Of a stretch of 53,391 nucleotides of DNA, positions 17,542-27,490 are shown piece after piece. The stretch's first letter is position 1; every line of letters begins with the position of its first letter. The position numbers were made by a program, and so were the translations under genes. Origin of the DNA: Jiangella aurantiaca (lineage in GTDB: Bacteria > Actinomycetota > Actinomycetes > Jiangellales > Jiangellaceae). The notes below the pieces were generated by a model that ran no database searches, was not told the DNA's origin, and saw only the letters and a list, made by a program, of their open reading frames with translations. Location of the stretch: contig NZ_SMLB01000044.1 in the NCBI RefSeq assembly GCF_004349105.1, positions 1-53,391 of the forward strand, in the 5' to 3' direction.

Positions 17542-18752
17542 GCCCGGACCCCCTTCCTCCGCGAAGCAGCTTGGACGACCTCGACGCCTTCTGGCAGCGC
17601 ATCACGGTCGGCTGGCACACGGTCTACCTGGGGCTGCTCGGCGTGCTCGCGCTGATCATCGGCAGCTCGGACGACCGGACCGGCGGAGAGCGGCTCGCCG
17701 GCCTGCTGGTCGTGACAGCCATGGTGATCACCTACCTGCTAATCGGCCGGCCGCTGCTGGGCCGCGACGACAACAGCCTGCGGGCGCTGGTGCAGCTCAC
17801 CTCCAGTTGGGGGTGCTTGTACGCCCTGCTCGGCATGGGCATCGATGCGTACTTCCTGCTGTTCGCATTGATTCCGCACATCTGGGCCTACCTGTCCACG
17901 CGCTGGGCCGTCGGCGCGACGTTCGTCTTCATCGCCGGTGTCGCCGTCGTCGAGGTCGGCCGGGCCGGCTGGTCCGCCGACGCCGCTCTGGACGCGCTCC
18001 CGCAGTGGGCCATCAACACCGGGCTCTCACTGTTGCTGGGGCTGTTCATCACAGGCGTCTTCGTCCAGGCGGAGAAACGGGCGTCGCTCATCGACGAGCT
18101 GGAACGCACCCGGACGGAGCTGGCGCAGCTCGAGCACTCCCGCGGCGTGCTGGCCGAGCGGGAGCGGCTCTCGCACGAGATCCACGACACCCTGGCCCAG
18201 GGCTTCACCAGCATCCTCACGCTGGCACAGGCCATCGAGGTGGCGCTGGACCGCGACCCGGCCGCCGTCCGCGACCGGCTGGCGCTGCTCGAGCAGACCG
18301 CCCGCGACAACCTGGCCGAGGCCCGGGCTCTGGTCAGCTCGCTGGCGCCAGTCAACCTGCAGAACGCGACGCTGCCCGAGGCGATCGAGCGCATCGCCGC
18401 CCGGTTCGCCGACGAGACCGGCCTCGACGTCAGCCTGCAGGTCGACGGGACCGGCCCGCCGCTGCCGGCGAACGTCGAGGTCGTCCTGCTGCGCACCGCC
18501 CAGGAGGCGCTGACGAACGTGCGCAAGCACGCCGGCGCCCGCCGAGTCGTCGTCGCGCTGCGCTCCCAGCCCGGCGCCACCACGGTCGCCGTCGTCGACG
18601 ACGGCCGCGGCTTCCTGCCCGGCACCGCCACGCTGGACGGCTACGGCCTGCGCGGCATGCGGGCGCGGGTCGAGCAGGTGGGCGGGCTGCTCGAGATCGT
18701 CAGCGCGCCGGGCGCCGGGACCACCGTCCGTGCCACCGTCGGGCCTGCCTAG
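17517..18752 (+). CDS. Sensor histidine kinase (HisKA_3, NarL-partner type)
   Basis: The product is 411 aa. Several membrane segments (residues about 30-190) are followed by a short coiled coil. Next come the dimerisation/phosphoacceptor motif RLSHEIHDTLAQGF (phospho-His probably His223 of IHD) and a C-terminal HATPase domain with N-box QEALTNVRKHA and G-boxes VVDDGRGF and GYGLRGMRAR. It autophosphorylates and passes phosphate to the response regulator encoded next. ATG 17517 lies inside the permease gene and has GCGGAGG at 17505-17511, a strong ribosome-binding site. The coupling to the exporter suggests it senses the exported compound or envelope stress. Confidence 0.93.
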   Translation: MAAPGRRLSPDPLPPRSSLDDLDAFWQRITVGWHTVYLGLLGVLALIIGSSDDRTGGERLAGLLVVTAMVITYLLIGRPLLGRDDNSLRALVQLTSSWGCLYALLGMGIDAYFLLFALIPHIWAYLSTRWAVGATFVFIAGVAVVEVGRAGWSADAALDALPQWAINTGLSLLLGLFITGVFVQAEKRASLIDELERTRTELAQLEHSRGVLAERERLSHEIHDTLAQGFTSILTLAQAIEVALDRDPAAVRDRLALLEQTARDNLAEARALVSSLAPVNLQNATLPEAIERIAARFADETGLDVSLQVDGTGPPLPANVEVVLLRTAQEALTNVRKHAGARRVVVALRSQPGATTVAVVDDGRGFLPGTATLDGYGLRGMRARVEQVGGLLEIVSAPGAGTTVRATVGPA

Positions 18753-18759
18753 GAACGAG

Positions 18760-18808
18760 GCCGACCGCGAGTCCCAGGCGGCGGCGAGTCCCGCGAGGGA
18801 AAGGGGAC
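18760..18808 (+). repeat. About 50-bp conserved upstream element, copy 1 of 3
   Basis: It starts GCCGACCGCGAG, continues CGAGTCCCGCGAGGGAAAGG, and ends GGGGAC, 20 bp before the response regulator start. The same element occurs on the minus strand at 33692-33741 (upstream of the wecA-like gene) and at 31968-32019 (upstream of the AtpZ-like gene), always in the same orientation relative to the downstream gene. Confidence 0.7.
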
Positions 18809-18814
18809 TCAGGG

Positions 18815-18820
18815 TAGCGT
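18815..18820 (+). promoter_or_regulatory. -10-like hexamer for the response regulator gene
   Basis: TAGCGT is followed by 8 nt and then GTG 18829, so a leaderless transcript from a promoter inside the operon is possible. It lies directly after the conserved 50-bp element. No clear -35 box. Confidence 0.35.
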
Positions 18821-18828
18821 GGGCAGCC

Positions 18829-19479
18829 GTGACGACGTTGCGGCTGCTGCTGGTCGACGACCACCCGGTCGTGCGGACGGGGCTGGCCGGCATGCTCGGC
18901 GCGGAGGACGACCTCGAGGTGGTCGGCGAGGCCGGTGACGGCGAGGAGGCACTGGTGCTGGCCCGCCGGCTGCGTCCCGACGTCATCCTCATGGACCTGC
19001 GGATGCCCCGGCTCGACGGCGCCGAGGCGACGGCGCGCATCCTGGCCGAGCTGCCCGGCGTCCGGATCCTGGTGCTGACCACGTACGACACCGACACCGA
19101 CATTGTCCGTGCGGTCGAGGCGGGGGCCACCGGCTACCTGCTCAAGGACACTCCGCGAGTCGAGCTGGCGGCCGCCGTCCGGGCGGCGCACCGGGGCGAG
19201 ACCATCCTGGCGCCGCCGGTCGCCGCGCGACTGGTGCACCGCCTGCGGGCGCCGTCGGTGCCGCCGCTCACCCCGCGCGAGCGCGAGGTGCTGGCCGCCG
19301 TCGCCACCGGGCTGTCCAACGCCGAGATCGGGCGGGCGCTGCATATCGGCGAGGCGACGGTGAAGACGCACCTGCTGCGGGTCTTCGCCAAGCTGGGCGT
19401 CGACGACCGCACCGCCGCCGTGACGACGGCATACGCGCTGGGCATCCTGACGCCGCCTGGGCCGGCCACGGCCCCTTGA
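18829..19479 (+). CDS. LuxR/NarL-type response regulator
   Basis: The product is 216 aa. The receiver domain has acidic residues in LLLVDDHPVV and phospho-acceptor Asp56 (LMDLRMPRLDG), then TTYDTD and the conserved Lys in LLKDTP. The C-terminal helix-turn-helix has LTPREREVLAAVATGLSNAE and TVKTHLLRVFAKLG. It is the partner of the kinase 76 bp upstream and probably controls the ABC exporter operon. GTG 18829 is the first start that gives a normal receiver N-terminus; there is no good ribosome-binding site, but a -10-like hexamer sits 8 nt upstream. The gap to the kinase holds the conserved 50-bp element, which is unusual for an otherwise tightly packed operon. Confidence 0.92.
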   Translation: MTTLRLLLVDDHPVVRTGLAGMLGAEDDLEVVGEAGDGEEALVLARRLRPDVILMDLRMPRLDGAEATARILAELPGVRILVLTTYDTDTDIVRAVEAGATGYLLKDTPRVELAAAVRAAHRGETILAPPVAARLVHRLRAPSVPPLTPREREVLAAVATGLSNAEIGRALHIGEATVKTHLLRVFAKLGVDDRTAAVTTAYALGILTPPGPATAP

Positions 19480-19502
19480 CCGGCTCGTTGACCCCTCCCG
19501 GC

Positions 19503-19508
19503 CATACT
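19503..19508 (+). promoter_or_regulatory. -10-like hexamer for the ROK kinase gene
   Basis: CATACT ends 6 nt before ATG 19515, the geometry of a leaderless transcript; there is no Shine-Dalgarno. TTGACC occurs at 19476-19481 and 19488-19493, but neither is at standard -35 spacing. Confidence 0.35.
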
Positions 19509-19514
19509 GTGGGC

Positions 19515-20684
19515 ATGTCTCCAACCCGGACGCGGGTGTCCCGGCTGGCGCTACGGCCCACCATCGGCATCGACATCGGCGGCACCAAGGTCGCCGCCGG
19601 CGTCGTCGACCCCGAGGGCACCATCATCGAGCGCACCCGCCGCGAGACGCCGAGCAAGAGCAAGAGCCCCCGCGTCGTCGAGGACACCATCGCCGACGTC
19701 GTGGCCGAGCTCGGCGCCCGCCACAACGTCCTGGCGGTCGGCATCGGCGCCGCCGGCTTCGTCGACGGTACGCAGTCGTCCGTGCTGTTCGCCCCGCACC
19801 TCGCCTGGCGCAACGAGCCGCTGCGCGACGCCGTCCAGCGGCGCATCGGGCTGCCCGTGGTCGTCGACAACGACGCCAACGCCGCGTTGTGGGCCGAGTG
19901 CCGGTTCGGCGCCGCCCAGGGCGAGTCGCACGTCGTCTGCGTCAACCTCGGCACCGGCATCGGCGGCGGCGTTGTCCTCGACGGCGTCCTGCACCGCGGC
20001 CGGTTCGGCGTGGCCGGCGAGTTCGGGCACATGGTGGTCGTCCCGGGCGGGCATCGCTGCGAGTGCGGCAACCGCGGCTGCTGGGAGCAGTACGCCAGCG
20101 GCAACGTGCTGGTCCGCGAGGCGCGCGAGCTGGTGCTGAACGGCTCCCCCGTCGCCTACCGCATCGCCGAGACCTGCGAGGGCGACCCGTCGCGCATCAC
20201 CGGTCCCATGGTCAGCGCGCTGGCCGCGCAGGGCGACCCAGCGGCGTTGGAGCTGCTGGAGGAGATCGGCCACTGGTTGGGCGTCGGGCTGGCCAACCTG
20301 GCCGCCGCGTTCGACCCCGGCCTGTTCGTCATCGGCGGCGGCGTCTCCGACGTCGGCGACCTGCTGCTGGAGCCGGCCCGGACGACGTTCCGGCGGACGC
20401 TCAGCGGGCGTGGCTTCCGTCCCGAGGCGAACGTGGTCCGGGCGGCGCTGGGCAACGACGCCGGGCTCATCGGCGCCGCCGACCTCGCCCGGCGGGAGCG
20501 GGCCCGCCGCCGTCGCGACCGCGCCAAGCTGGTGACGACGCGCCTGCTGCTGCCGCGGCGGCGCGAGCTCAACGGCAACGGCACCCCGATCCGGCGCAGC
20601 TCGCGCCGCGTCGGCGGCACCGGCACCGCGATCGAGCCGGCGAGCCGCCGCGCGAACGGCACTTGGCGCCGCAGCGCGTCCTGA
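19515..20684 (+). CDS. ROK-family sugar kinase (glucokinase-like)
   Basis: The product is 389 aa. The ATP-binding phosphate motif is IGIDIGGTKVAAG. The ROK zinc site is the CECGNRGCWEQYASG region preceded by GEFGHMVV. The second phosphate loop is VCVNLGTGIGGG and the catalytic Asp is in VVDNDANAA. It phosphorylates glucose or a similar hexose with ATP in the cytoplasm. The N-terminus of this family usually starts close to the IDIGG strand; ATG 19515 places it 15 residues upstream. A basic tail of about 55 residues (many Arg, with repeated NGT) extends beyond the usual ROK end and is of unknown purpose. The gene stands alone between the two-component system and a repeat-rich gap. Confidence 0.92.
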   Translation: MSPTRTRVSRLALRPTIGIDIGGTKVAAGVVDPEGTIIERTRRETPSKSKSPRVVEDTIADVVAELGARHNVLAVGIGAAGFVDGTQSSVLFAPHLAWRNEPLRDAVQRRIGLPVVVDNDANAALWAECRFGAAQGESHVVCVNLGTGIGGGVVLDGVLHRGRFGVAGEFGHMVVVPGGHRCECGNRGCWEQYASGNVLVREARELVLNGSPVAYRIAETCEGDPSRITGPMVSALAAQGDPAALELLEEIGHWLGVGLANLAAAFDPGLFVIGGGVSDVGDLLLEPARTTFRRTLSGRGFRPEANVVRAALGNDAGLIGAADLARRERARRRRDRAKLVTTRLLLPRRRELNGNGTPIRRSSRRVGGTGTAIEPASRRANGTWRRSAS

Positions 20685-20686
20685 AT

Positions 20687-20835
20687 GAGGCGCTCCCGCT
20701 GTTTCCGTGGGTCGGCGCGTCAGGTTCGCCGGGTGTGCCGGTGTGTTCCACGCCCATCACCAGGCGTTTTCCCGCTTCGCCAGGAATGCCTGCCTGGTGA
20801 AGCGCGAGCGGCCCAACTTGACGTGATCAACCACC
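20687..20835 (+). repeat. Dispersed repeat modules, copy 3, with hairpin between convergent genes
   Basis: Module 2 (20687-20741, core TTTCCGTGGGTCGGC) directly follows the ROK stop and matches the minus strand of 14710-14766 over about 55 bp. Module 1 (about 20781-20831) matches the minus strand of 51848-51890, including ACTTGACGTGATCAA. Inside it, CGCTTCGCCAGG (20773-20784) and CCTGGTGAAGCG (20793-20804) form a hairpin with one G-T pair, which may also act as a terminator between the converging genes. Confidence 0.65.
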
Positions 20836-20852
20836 GAGGGGCGTCAGTAGGA

Positions 20853-21701
20853 TCAGTAGGAGTAGAAGCCGCGACCGGTCTTGCGGCCGTGCTCGCCGGC
20901 GTCGACCATGCGGCGCAGTAGCTCCGGCGGGAAGAACTTGGGGTCGGCGGTCTCGTCCCAGATGTTCGACGTCGCGTGGTGCAGGACATCGACGCCGGTG
21001 AGGTCGGTGGTGGCCAGCGGGCCCATGGCGTGGCCGAAGCCGAGCTTGCAGGCGACGTCGATGTCCTCGGCCGAGGCGACGCCGGACTCGTAGAGCTTCA
21101 CCGCCTCGACGACGAGAGCGCTGATCAGCCGCGTGGTGACGAACCCGGCGACGTCACGGTTGACGACGATGCAGGTCTTGCCGGCCGACTCGGCGAACTC
21201 GCGGGCCACCGCCAGCGTGGCGTCGGACGTGTGCAGGCCGCGGACCAGCTCGCACAGCGCCATCATCGGCACCGGCGAGAAGAAGTGGGTGCCGACCACC
21301 GACTCCGGCCGCTGCGTGGCCGCGGCGATCTTGGTGATCGGGATGGCGCTGGTATTCGTGGCCAGGACGGCGCCGTCGCGGCAGACGCGGTCCAGCTCGG
21401 CGAACAGCTCCCGCTTCACGTCGACGTTCTCGAACACCGCCTCGACGACGATGTCGGCGCCGGCGACGGCGTCGAGGTCGGTCGTGGCGGTGATGCGGCC
21501 CAGGGCGGAGTCGCGGTCGGCCTCGGTCAGCTTGCCCTTCTCGACGAACTTAGCGGTGCTGGCCTCGATGGCCGCGCGGCCCCGGGCGACGGCGTCGTCG
21601 TCGAGGTCGCGCAACACGACGTCCCAGCCGCCGGTCGCCGCCACCTGGGCGATGCCCGATCCCATCAGGCCGGCCCCGACGACGGCCACGCTGCGTGTCA
21701 T
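20853..21701 (-). CDS. 3-hydroxybutyryl-CoA dehydrogenase
   Basis: The product is 282 aa, the family length. The NAD-binding motif VVGAGLMGSGIAQ is near the N-terminus, followed by an acidic residue ending strand 2 (RDLDDD). The catalytic His is in GTHFFSPVPMM and is preceded by NTSAIPI. The C-terminal dimerisation domain has RDVAGFVTTRL and KLGFGHAMGPL, and the protein ends GRGFYSY as usual. It oxidises (S)-3-hydroxybutyryl-CoA or reduces acetoacetyl-CoA. ATG 21701 has GGAAGG 8 nt upstream. It follows the PAP2 gene by 5 bp and so belongs to the end of the murA transcript, though its metabolism is unrelated. Confidence 0.93.
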   Translation of the reverse strand: MTRSVAVVGAGLMGSGIAQVAATGGWDVVLRDLDDDAVARGRAAIEASTAKFVEKGKLTEADRDSALGRITATTDLDAVAGADIVVEAVFENVDVKRELFAELDRVCRDGAVLATNTSAIPITKIAAATQRPESVVGTHFFSPVPMMALCELVRGLHTSDATLAVAREFAESAGKTCIVVNRDVAGFVTTRLISALVVEAVKLYESGVASAEDIDVACKLGFGHAMGPLATTDLTGVDVLHHATSNIWDETADPKFFPPELLRRMVDAGEHGRKTGRGFYSY

Positions 21702-21706
21702 GCTGA

Positions 21707-22744
21707 CTACCTTCCTGCTGGTTCGTTCGGCTCGGTCGCGATGTCCGGGTCGGTGCGCATGGCCGGCTCGACCGGCGCGGGCGTGCCGGCCGACAGCGTC
21801 ACGACCGGCTGCCGCCGCTCGCGCCACCGCTCCCACAACTGTGCGACGACCACGACGGCGGCGACGTACAGCCAACCGAGGAGGACGTCGACGACGTAGT
21901 GCTCGCCGCCGTAGACCAGCGTGAACGCCATGGCCAGCGGGTACGCCGCGATGGGCAGCCTGAGCCACCAGCGCTTGGCCAGCGGCCAGAGCGTCACCGC
22001 GACCAGCATGGCGAACCCGGCGTGCAGCGACGGCAGCGCCGCCACTTCGTTGGCGCCGCCCTGGGCGTCGGACAGCCAGGCGTGCGCACTGCGCAGCCCC
22101 AGCTCGTTCCAGCCGCGTCCGACCAGCCGGTAGACGGGCTCGGCGATGTCGCCGGTGCGGGCCGACGCGTACCACGGCGGCGCGGCCGGCAGCAGCACAT
22201 AGGTCAGCAGGCCGGCGTAGGTGAGCAGCAGCACCCGCCGGATGTAGGAGACCCATCGTGGCCGCGACCGCATGTAGAAGACGGCGGCCAGCACCCACGG
22301 CACGACGAAGTGGCTGAAGTAGACCACCGCGGCGCCGACGTCCCACCAGCGCACCGTCGGCTGGAACAGCTGCTCCTGCAGCCAGACCGTCGGAACGGTG
22401 CCGCCGAACAGCCAGCGCTCGATGTCGACGACCCCGCCGACGCGCAGCGGCATGCCCAGCGTGTCGGCGATGCCGCGGGTGTGGTCGTAGATGATCAGCG
22501 CCGCCAGCAGCGGCAGCCAGTCCAGGAACGTGCGCACGTGCTGCCGCCACGGCCGGCCGATCTTGATCGCGATCATCCCGGCGATGATCCAGCCGGTCTG
22601 CCCGACGCGGTCCATCGGGATGCCCTCGACAGCGCTGTAGACCAGCAGCACGCCCAGGTAGACGGCCAGGCAGACGCGGCCCGGAGTCACCCAGCCGCGC
22701 CAGCGGTCCCCGGGGGCGGCCGCGACCTCCGCCTCGTCAGTCAT
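21707..22744 (-). CDS. PAP2-superfamily membrane phosphatase (Aur1/Ipt1-like)
   Basis: The product is 345 aa with about six membrane segments. The PAP2 active-site motifs are in the second half: PSLHAGF (catalytic His) and [12 protein letters not shown] (second His and Asp). The long N-terminal region before the motifs, with a Trp-rich pair ([11 protein letters not shown]), resembles the Aur1/inositol-phosphotransferase branch rather than small undecaprenyl-pyrophosphate phosphatases. It may therefore handle a lipid phosphate or transfer an inositol-phosphate-type group. ATG 22744 overlaps the murA stop by 8 bp, so translation is coupled to murA. That neighbourhood is consistent with an envelope role, but the substrate is unknown. 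Confidence 0.85.
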   Translation of the reverse strand: MTDEAEVAAAPGDRWRGWVTPGRVCLAVYLGVLLVYSAVEGIPMDRVGQTGWIIAGMIAIKIGRPWRQHVRTFLDWLPLLAALIIYDHTRGIADTLGMPLRVGGVVDIERWLFGGTVPTVWLQEQLFQPTVRWWDVGAAVVYFSHFVVPWVLAAVFYMRSRPRWVSYIRRVLLLTYAGLLTYVLLPAAPPWYASARTGDIAEPVYRLVGRGWNELGLRSAHAWLSDAQGGANEVAALPSLHAGFAMLVAVTLWPLAKRWWLRLPIAAYPLAMAFTLVYGGEHYVVDVLLGWLYVAAVVVVAQLWERWRERRQPVVTLSAGTPAPVEPAMRTDPDIATEPNEPAGR

Positions 22745-24011
22745 CGAAGTGGTCCGGATCGGGCTCGCGGACCACGTCGGCGCCCAGAGACTGTAGCTGC
22801 CCGACGAAGTCGGGGTACCCGCGGTCGATGTGATGGACGGCGGACACCAGCGTCTCGCCCTCGGCCAGCAGGCCGGCCAGCACCAGGCCGGCTCCGGCGC
22901 GGATGTCGGTGGCCACGACCGGCGCGCCGGACAGCCCTGGCCGGCCGCGGACGACGGCGTGGTGGCCGTCGATGCGGACCTCGGCGCCCAGACGGACCAG
23001 CTCGTTGACGAACATGAACCGGGCCTCGTACACGTTCTCGGTGATCATCGCGGTGCCATCGGCGACCGCGTCCAGCGCGACGATCATCGGCTGCAGGTCG
23101 GTCGGGAAGCCCGGGTACGGCAGCGTGACGACGTCGATGGCGCGCGGCCGGCCGGACATCGCCACCCGCAGCCCGGCGGGGCCGGACTCGACCGTCGCAC
23201 CCGCGGCGGCCAGCTTGTCGAGCACGATCTCGAGGTGCTCGCCGCGGCCGTTCGCGATGGTGATGTCGCCACGGGTCATGACGGCCGCGACGCCCCACGT
23301 GCCGGTGACGATGCGGTCCGGGATGGTGGTGTGCTCGGTCGGGTTCATGGAGTCGACGCCCTCGACCCGCAGCGTCGACGTGCCGGCGCCGTCGATCTTG
23401 GCGCCCATGTCGCCGAGCATGCGGCAGATGTCGACGATCTCGGGCTCGCGGGCGACGTTGTCGATGACCGTGGTGCCCTTGGCCATGACGGCGGCCATGA
23501 GGATGTTCTCAGTGGCGCCGACGCTGGGGAAGTCGAGCCAGATGCTGGTGCCGTGCAGGCCTCGAGGCGCCCGCGCGACCACGAAGCCGTGCTCGATCTC
23601 GACCTGCGCGCCCAGCTTCTCCAGCCCGGCCATGTGCATGTCGAGGCCGCGCGAGCCGATGGCGTCGCCGCCGGGCAATGCCACGTTCGCCGCGCCGCAC
23701 CGGGCCACCAGTGGGCCGAGCACGCAGATGGACGCGCGCAGCCGGCGCACCAGGTGGTAAGGCGCCTCGTGATCGATCTCGGCTGGGACGTCGATGGCGA
23801 CGGTGCCGCCGTCGCGGTGCACGTCCGCGCCGAGCTGGCGCAGCAGTTCGCCCATGTAGTCGACGTCGGTGATGGCGGGAACGTCGTGGAGCACGGTGCG
23901 CCCCTCGGCCAGCAGTGCCGCCGCCATCAACTTCAGTGCGCTGTTCTTCGCGCCGCTGACCCGGACCTCACCCCGCAGGGAGCTCCCCCCGGTGACCCGA
24001 AATCTCTCCAC
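22737..24011 (-). CDS. murA: UDP-N-acetylglucosamine 1-carboxyvinyltransferase
   Basis: The product is 424 aa, the family length. It transfers enolpyruvate from PEP to UDP-GlcNAc, the first committed step of peptidoglycan synthesis, in the cytoplasm. Motifs: [13 protein letters not shown] (Lys22 and Asn23), [26 protein letters not shown] and [13 protein letters not shown], with a catalytic Asp in [11 protein letters not shown]. The residue at the fosfomycin-alkylated Cys position is Asp116 (PGGD), the same change known from mycobacterial MurA, so intrinsic fosfomycin insensitivity is expected. The start is GTG 24011, with AAAGGG upstream. It follows DUF2550 by 49 bp and overlaps the PAP2 gene by 8 bp. 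Confidence 0.97.
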   Translation of the reverse strand: MERFRVTGGSSLRGEVRVSGAKNSALKLMAAALLAEGRTVLHDVPAITDVDYMGELLRQLGADVHRDGGTVAIDVPAEIDHEAPYHLVRRLRASICVLGPLVARCGAANVALPGGDAIGSRGLDMHMAGLEKLGAQVEIEHGFVVARAPRGLHGTSIWLDFPSVGATENILMAAVMAKGTTVIDNVAREPEIVDICRMLGDMGAKIDGAGTSTLRVEGVDSMNPTEHTTIPDRIVTGTWGVAAVMTRGDITIANGRGEHLEIVLDKLAAAGATVESGPAGLRVAMSGRPRAIDVVTLPYPGFPTDLQPMIVALDAVADGTAMITENVYEARFMFVNELVRLGAEVRIDGHHAVVRGRPGLSGAPVVATDIRAGAGLVLAGLLAEGETLVSAVHHIDRGYPDFVGQLQSLGADVVREPDPDHFDD

Positions 24012-24060
24012 GCCCGCTGAACCCTTTCGCCGTTCCGATGAACGGTACGCCCCGACGGCG

Positions 24061-24501
24061 TCACCCGACGAACTGACCCCCGGGCGGCGCCGCCTCCAGC
24101 CAGGTGACGAAGGCGGTGGCCGCGGCCTCGGTCATCGACACCTCGACGGTGGCGCCGCCGGACCGGCAGACCAGCACGACGTGGCCGGCGGGCAGCTCGT
24201 AGCTCTCCTCGGCGTCGGGCTGGCGGCGGCCGTCGACGGCCAGCTCGCTGCGCCGGAACGTCCGCTTGGGCCAGGTGGTGAAGCTGAACGTGCGGAACCA
24301 CTCGAGGGCGTCCTCGCGGTAGCGCCCGATGCCGAACGCCCAGCCGCCGGACCAGCCGTCGTGGCTGTCGCCGCGCACGCACATGTCGAAGCCACCGTCA
24401 CGCTGCAGAAAGCCCCGGCGGACGTACAGGGCCAGGAGGACCAGGACAGCGGCGAGCGCGAGCGCACCCAGCACCAGCAGGGTCCACGACACCAGCGCCA
24501 C
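24061..24501 (-). CDS. DUF2550 domain-containing membrane-anchored protein
   Basis: The product is 146 aa. One N-terminal membrane segment ([20 protein letters not shown]) is followed by [28 protein letters not shown] and [18 protein letters not shown], all hallmarks of actinobacterial DUF2550 proteins. These sit between atpC and murA in many actinobacteria. The function is unknown; the soluble part is expected in the cytoplasm or at the membrane face. The start is GTG 24501 with GGGGGAGG 5-6 nt upstream, a very strong ribosome-binding site. It is 40 bp after atpC on the same strand, so it is probably on the ATP synthase transcript. Confidence 0.88.
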   Translation of the reverse strand: MALVSWTLLVLGALALAAVLVLLALYVRRGFLQRDGGFDMCVRGDSHDGWSGGWAFGIGRYREDALEWFRTFSFTTWPKRTFRRSELAVDGRRQPDAEESYELPAGHVVLVCRSGGATVEVSMTEAAATAFVTWLEAAPPGGQFVG

Positions 24502-24541
24502 CGATCACCTCCCCCGAGCGTGATACCGAATGCTCTCAGAT

Positions 24542-24913
24542 CTATCGGCTCGCCGCGACGTCGAGCCTCGCCTGTGCCCACCGGCCCGCGCCTTCGCGGT
24601 CCTCGCCCAGTTCGGCAAGCTCCGCCTGAGCAGCGGCGACGTCGATCTCGTCAGCCAGTTCGGCCTGCTCGGCCAGGATCGCGATGTGGTTCTCGGACAC
24701 CGACAGGAACCCGCCCGACACGGCCACCACGACCGCCTCGCCGCCGGTCGAGCGCACCGTCACCGAGCCGGCCACCAGGAGGCCGAGCACCGGCTCGTGA
24801 CCGGACATGATGCCGATCTCGCCCTCCGGCGTGCGCGCGATGACGATCGAGGCCTCGCCGGACCACACCTTGCGGTCGGCGGCCACCACCTCGACGTTCA
24901 GATCTTCGGCCAC
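24542..24913 (-). CDS. atpC: F0F1 ATP synthase subunit epsilon
   Basis: The product is 123 aa, at the short end of the range for epsilon as in other actinobacteria. The N-terminal beta-sandwich shows LNVEVVAADRKVWSGEA, GEIGIMSGHEPVLG and VSGGFLSVSENHIAIL. The C-terminal helical hairpin is reduced (EIDVAAAQAELAELG onwards). Epsilon links the c-ring to gamma and controls ATP hydrolysis. The start is GTG 24913. It is the last gene of atpBEFHAGDC and is separated from atpD by an 85-bp gap with a strong hairpin. Confidence 0.96.
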   Translation of the reverse strand: MAEDLNVEVVAADRKVWSGEASIVIARTPEGEIGIMSGHEPVLGLLVAGSVTVRSTGGEAVVVAVSGGFLSVSENHIAILAEQAELADEIDVAAAQAELAELGEDREGAGRWAQARLDVAASR

Positions 24914-24943
24914 GATCTATCCCTTTCTCCCAGTGACCGACAT

Positions 24944-24973
24944 GGGAGCCGTCTCCCTAAGGGGACGACTCCC
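24944..24973 (-). promoter_or_regulatory. Intercistronic hairpin between atpD and atpC
   Basis: GGGAGCCGTC (24944-24953) and GACGACTCCC (24964-24973) pair with a single mismatch, and the inner TCCC/GGG extends the stem to about 13 of 15 pairs around a TA loop. It lies about 25 nt after the atpD stop and just before the atpC ribosome-binding site. It could mark a processing or partial termination point that sets epsilon levels. Confidence 0.45.
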
Positions 24974-24998
24974 TGTCGATCACCGCGGAATGTCAGCC

Positions 24999-26459
<1,461 letters not shown>

Positions 26460-27440
26460 CTACTCGCTCCCTGCGGCCGCCAGCGCGTCCGCGCCGCCGA
26501 CGATCTCGCTGATCTCCTGGGTGATCTCGGCCTGGCGTGCCGAGTTGGACTCGCGGGTGAGCGACTCCTGCAGCTCACCGGCGTTGTCCGTGGCGTTCTT
26601 CATGGCCCGGCGCCGGGCCGCCCACTCAGACGCCGCTGCGTCGAGCAGCGCCGTGTAGACGAGGTTGCCGGCGTACTGCGGGAGCAGTGCGTCGAGCACC
26701 TCGTCGGCCGACGGCTCGAACTCGTAGAGCGGCAGCACGTCGGTGCGCGCCGGCCGGCCGTTGCCCGCAGCACCCGAGCCCGTGCCCCCGTTGTCGGACC
26801 GCACCGCGCCGGCCTCGGCGTGGTGGATCTCTTCGGGCACGTCCTCGACCATGATCGGGAACAGCCGGCGGGCCCGGACCTCCTGCGTGACCATGTTGCG
26901 GAAGTGCGTCGAGACGATGTGGATCTCGTCGACGCCGCCCTCCTCGGTGGGCGTGTTGATGGCGTCGAGGATGTCGTCGGCGATCTTCCGGGCGTCGGCG
27001 TATGACGGCTTGCCGGTGAACCCCACGTACTGGCCGCCGAGCTCGCGGCCGCGGAACGTGAACCAGCTGACGCCCTTCTTGCCGACCACGTACGGCACCA
27101 CCTCCTGGCCCTGCTCACGCAGCAGGCCGGCCAGCGCCTCGCTCTGCCGGATGACGTTGGCGGAGTAGGCGCCGGCGAAGCCGCCGTCGCTGGTGACGAC
27201 CAGGATGGCTGACCGGCGCGGCTCCTCGACGCCCTCCAGCAGCGGGTTGTCGAGGCGGGCCCGCTCGGCGGCCGCCTCCATGGCCCGCACCAGCGCCTGG
27301 CTGTACGGCCGCGCCGCCTCGGCGAACTGCTGGGCCCGGGCGATCCGCGAGGTCGCGATCAGCTCTTGGGCGCGGGTGATCTTCTTGATGGACTCGACAG
27401 AGCGGATGCGCTGCCGCAGCTCACGAAGTTGAGCTCCCAT
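26460..27440 (-). CDS. atpG: F0F1 ATP synthase subunit gamma
   Basis: The product is 326 aa, longer than the usual 285-310. The N-terminal helix (RELRQRIRSVESIKKITRAQ) and C-terminal helix (GELQESLTRESNSARQAEIT) form the rotor shaft, and the central domain has VVTSDGGFAGAYSANV. The extra length is largely a Gly/Asn/Asp-rich insertion near residues 205-235 (SDNGGTGSGAAGNGRPAR) in the globular domain. Actinobacterial gamma subunits are known to carry an extra loop in this domain, although this one is unusually Gly-rich. The start is ATG 27440. Confidence 0.96.
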   Translation of the reverse strand: MGAQLRELRQRIRSVESIKKITRAQELIATSRIARAQQFAEAARPYSQALVRAMEAAAERARLDNPLLEGVEEPRRSAILVVTSDGGFAGAYSANVIRQSEALAGLLREQGQEVVPYVVGKKGVSWFTFRGRELGGQYVGFTGKPSYADARKIADDILDAINTPTEEGGVDEIHIVSTHFRNMVTQEVRARRLFPIMVEDVPEEIHHAEAGAVRSDNGGTGSGAAGNGRPARTDVLPLYEFEPSADEVLDALLPQYAGNLVYTALLDAAASEWAARRRAMKNATDNAGELQESLTRESNSARQAEITQEISEIVGGADALAAAGSE

Positions 27441-27490
27441 TACGCGGGCGACCTCCCTTCAGTGCCTCGGTCGGACGTGACGGTCACGGC

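Noticed and set aside
18752-18829. Response regulator starting upstream at 18730
   Set aside because: That start would overlap the kinase end and add 33 residues encoded by the repeated 50-bp element, and the receiver domain starts normally at GTG 18829.
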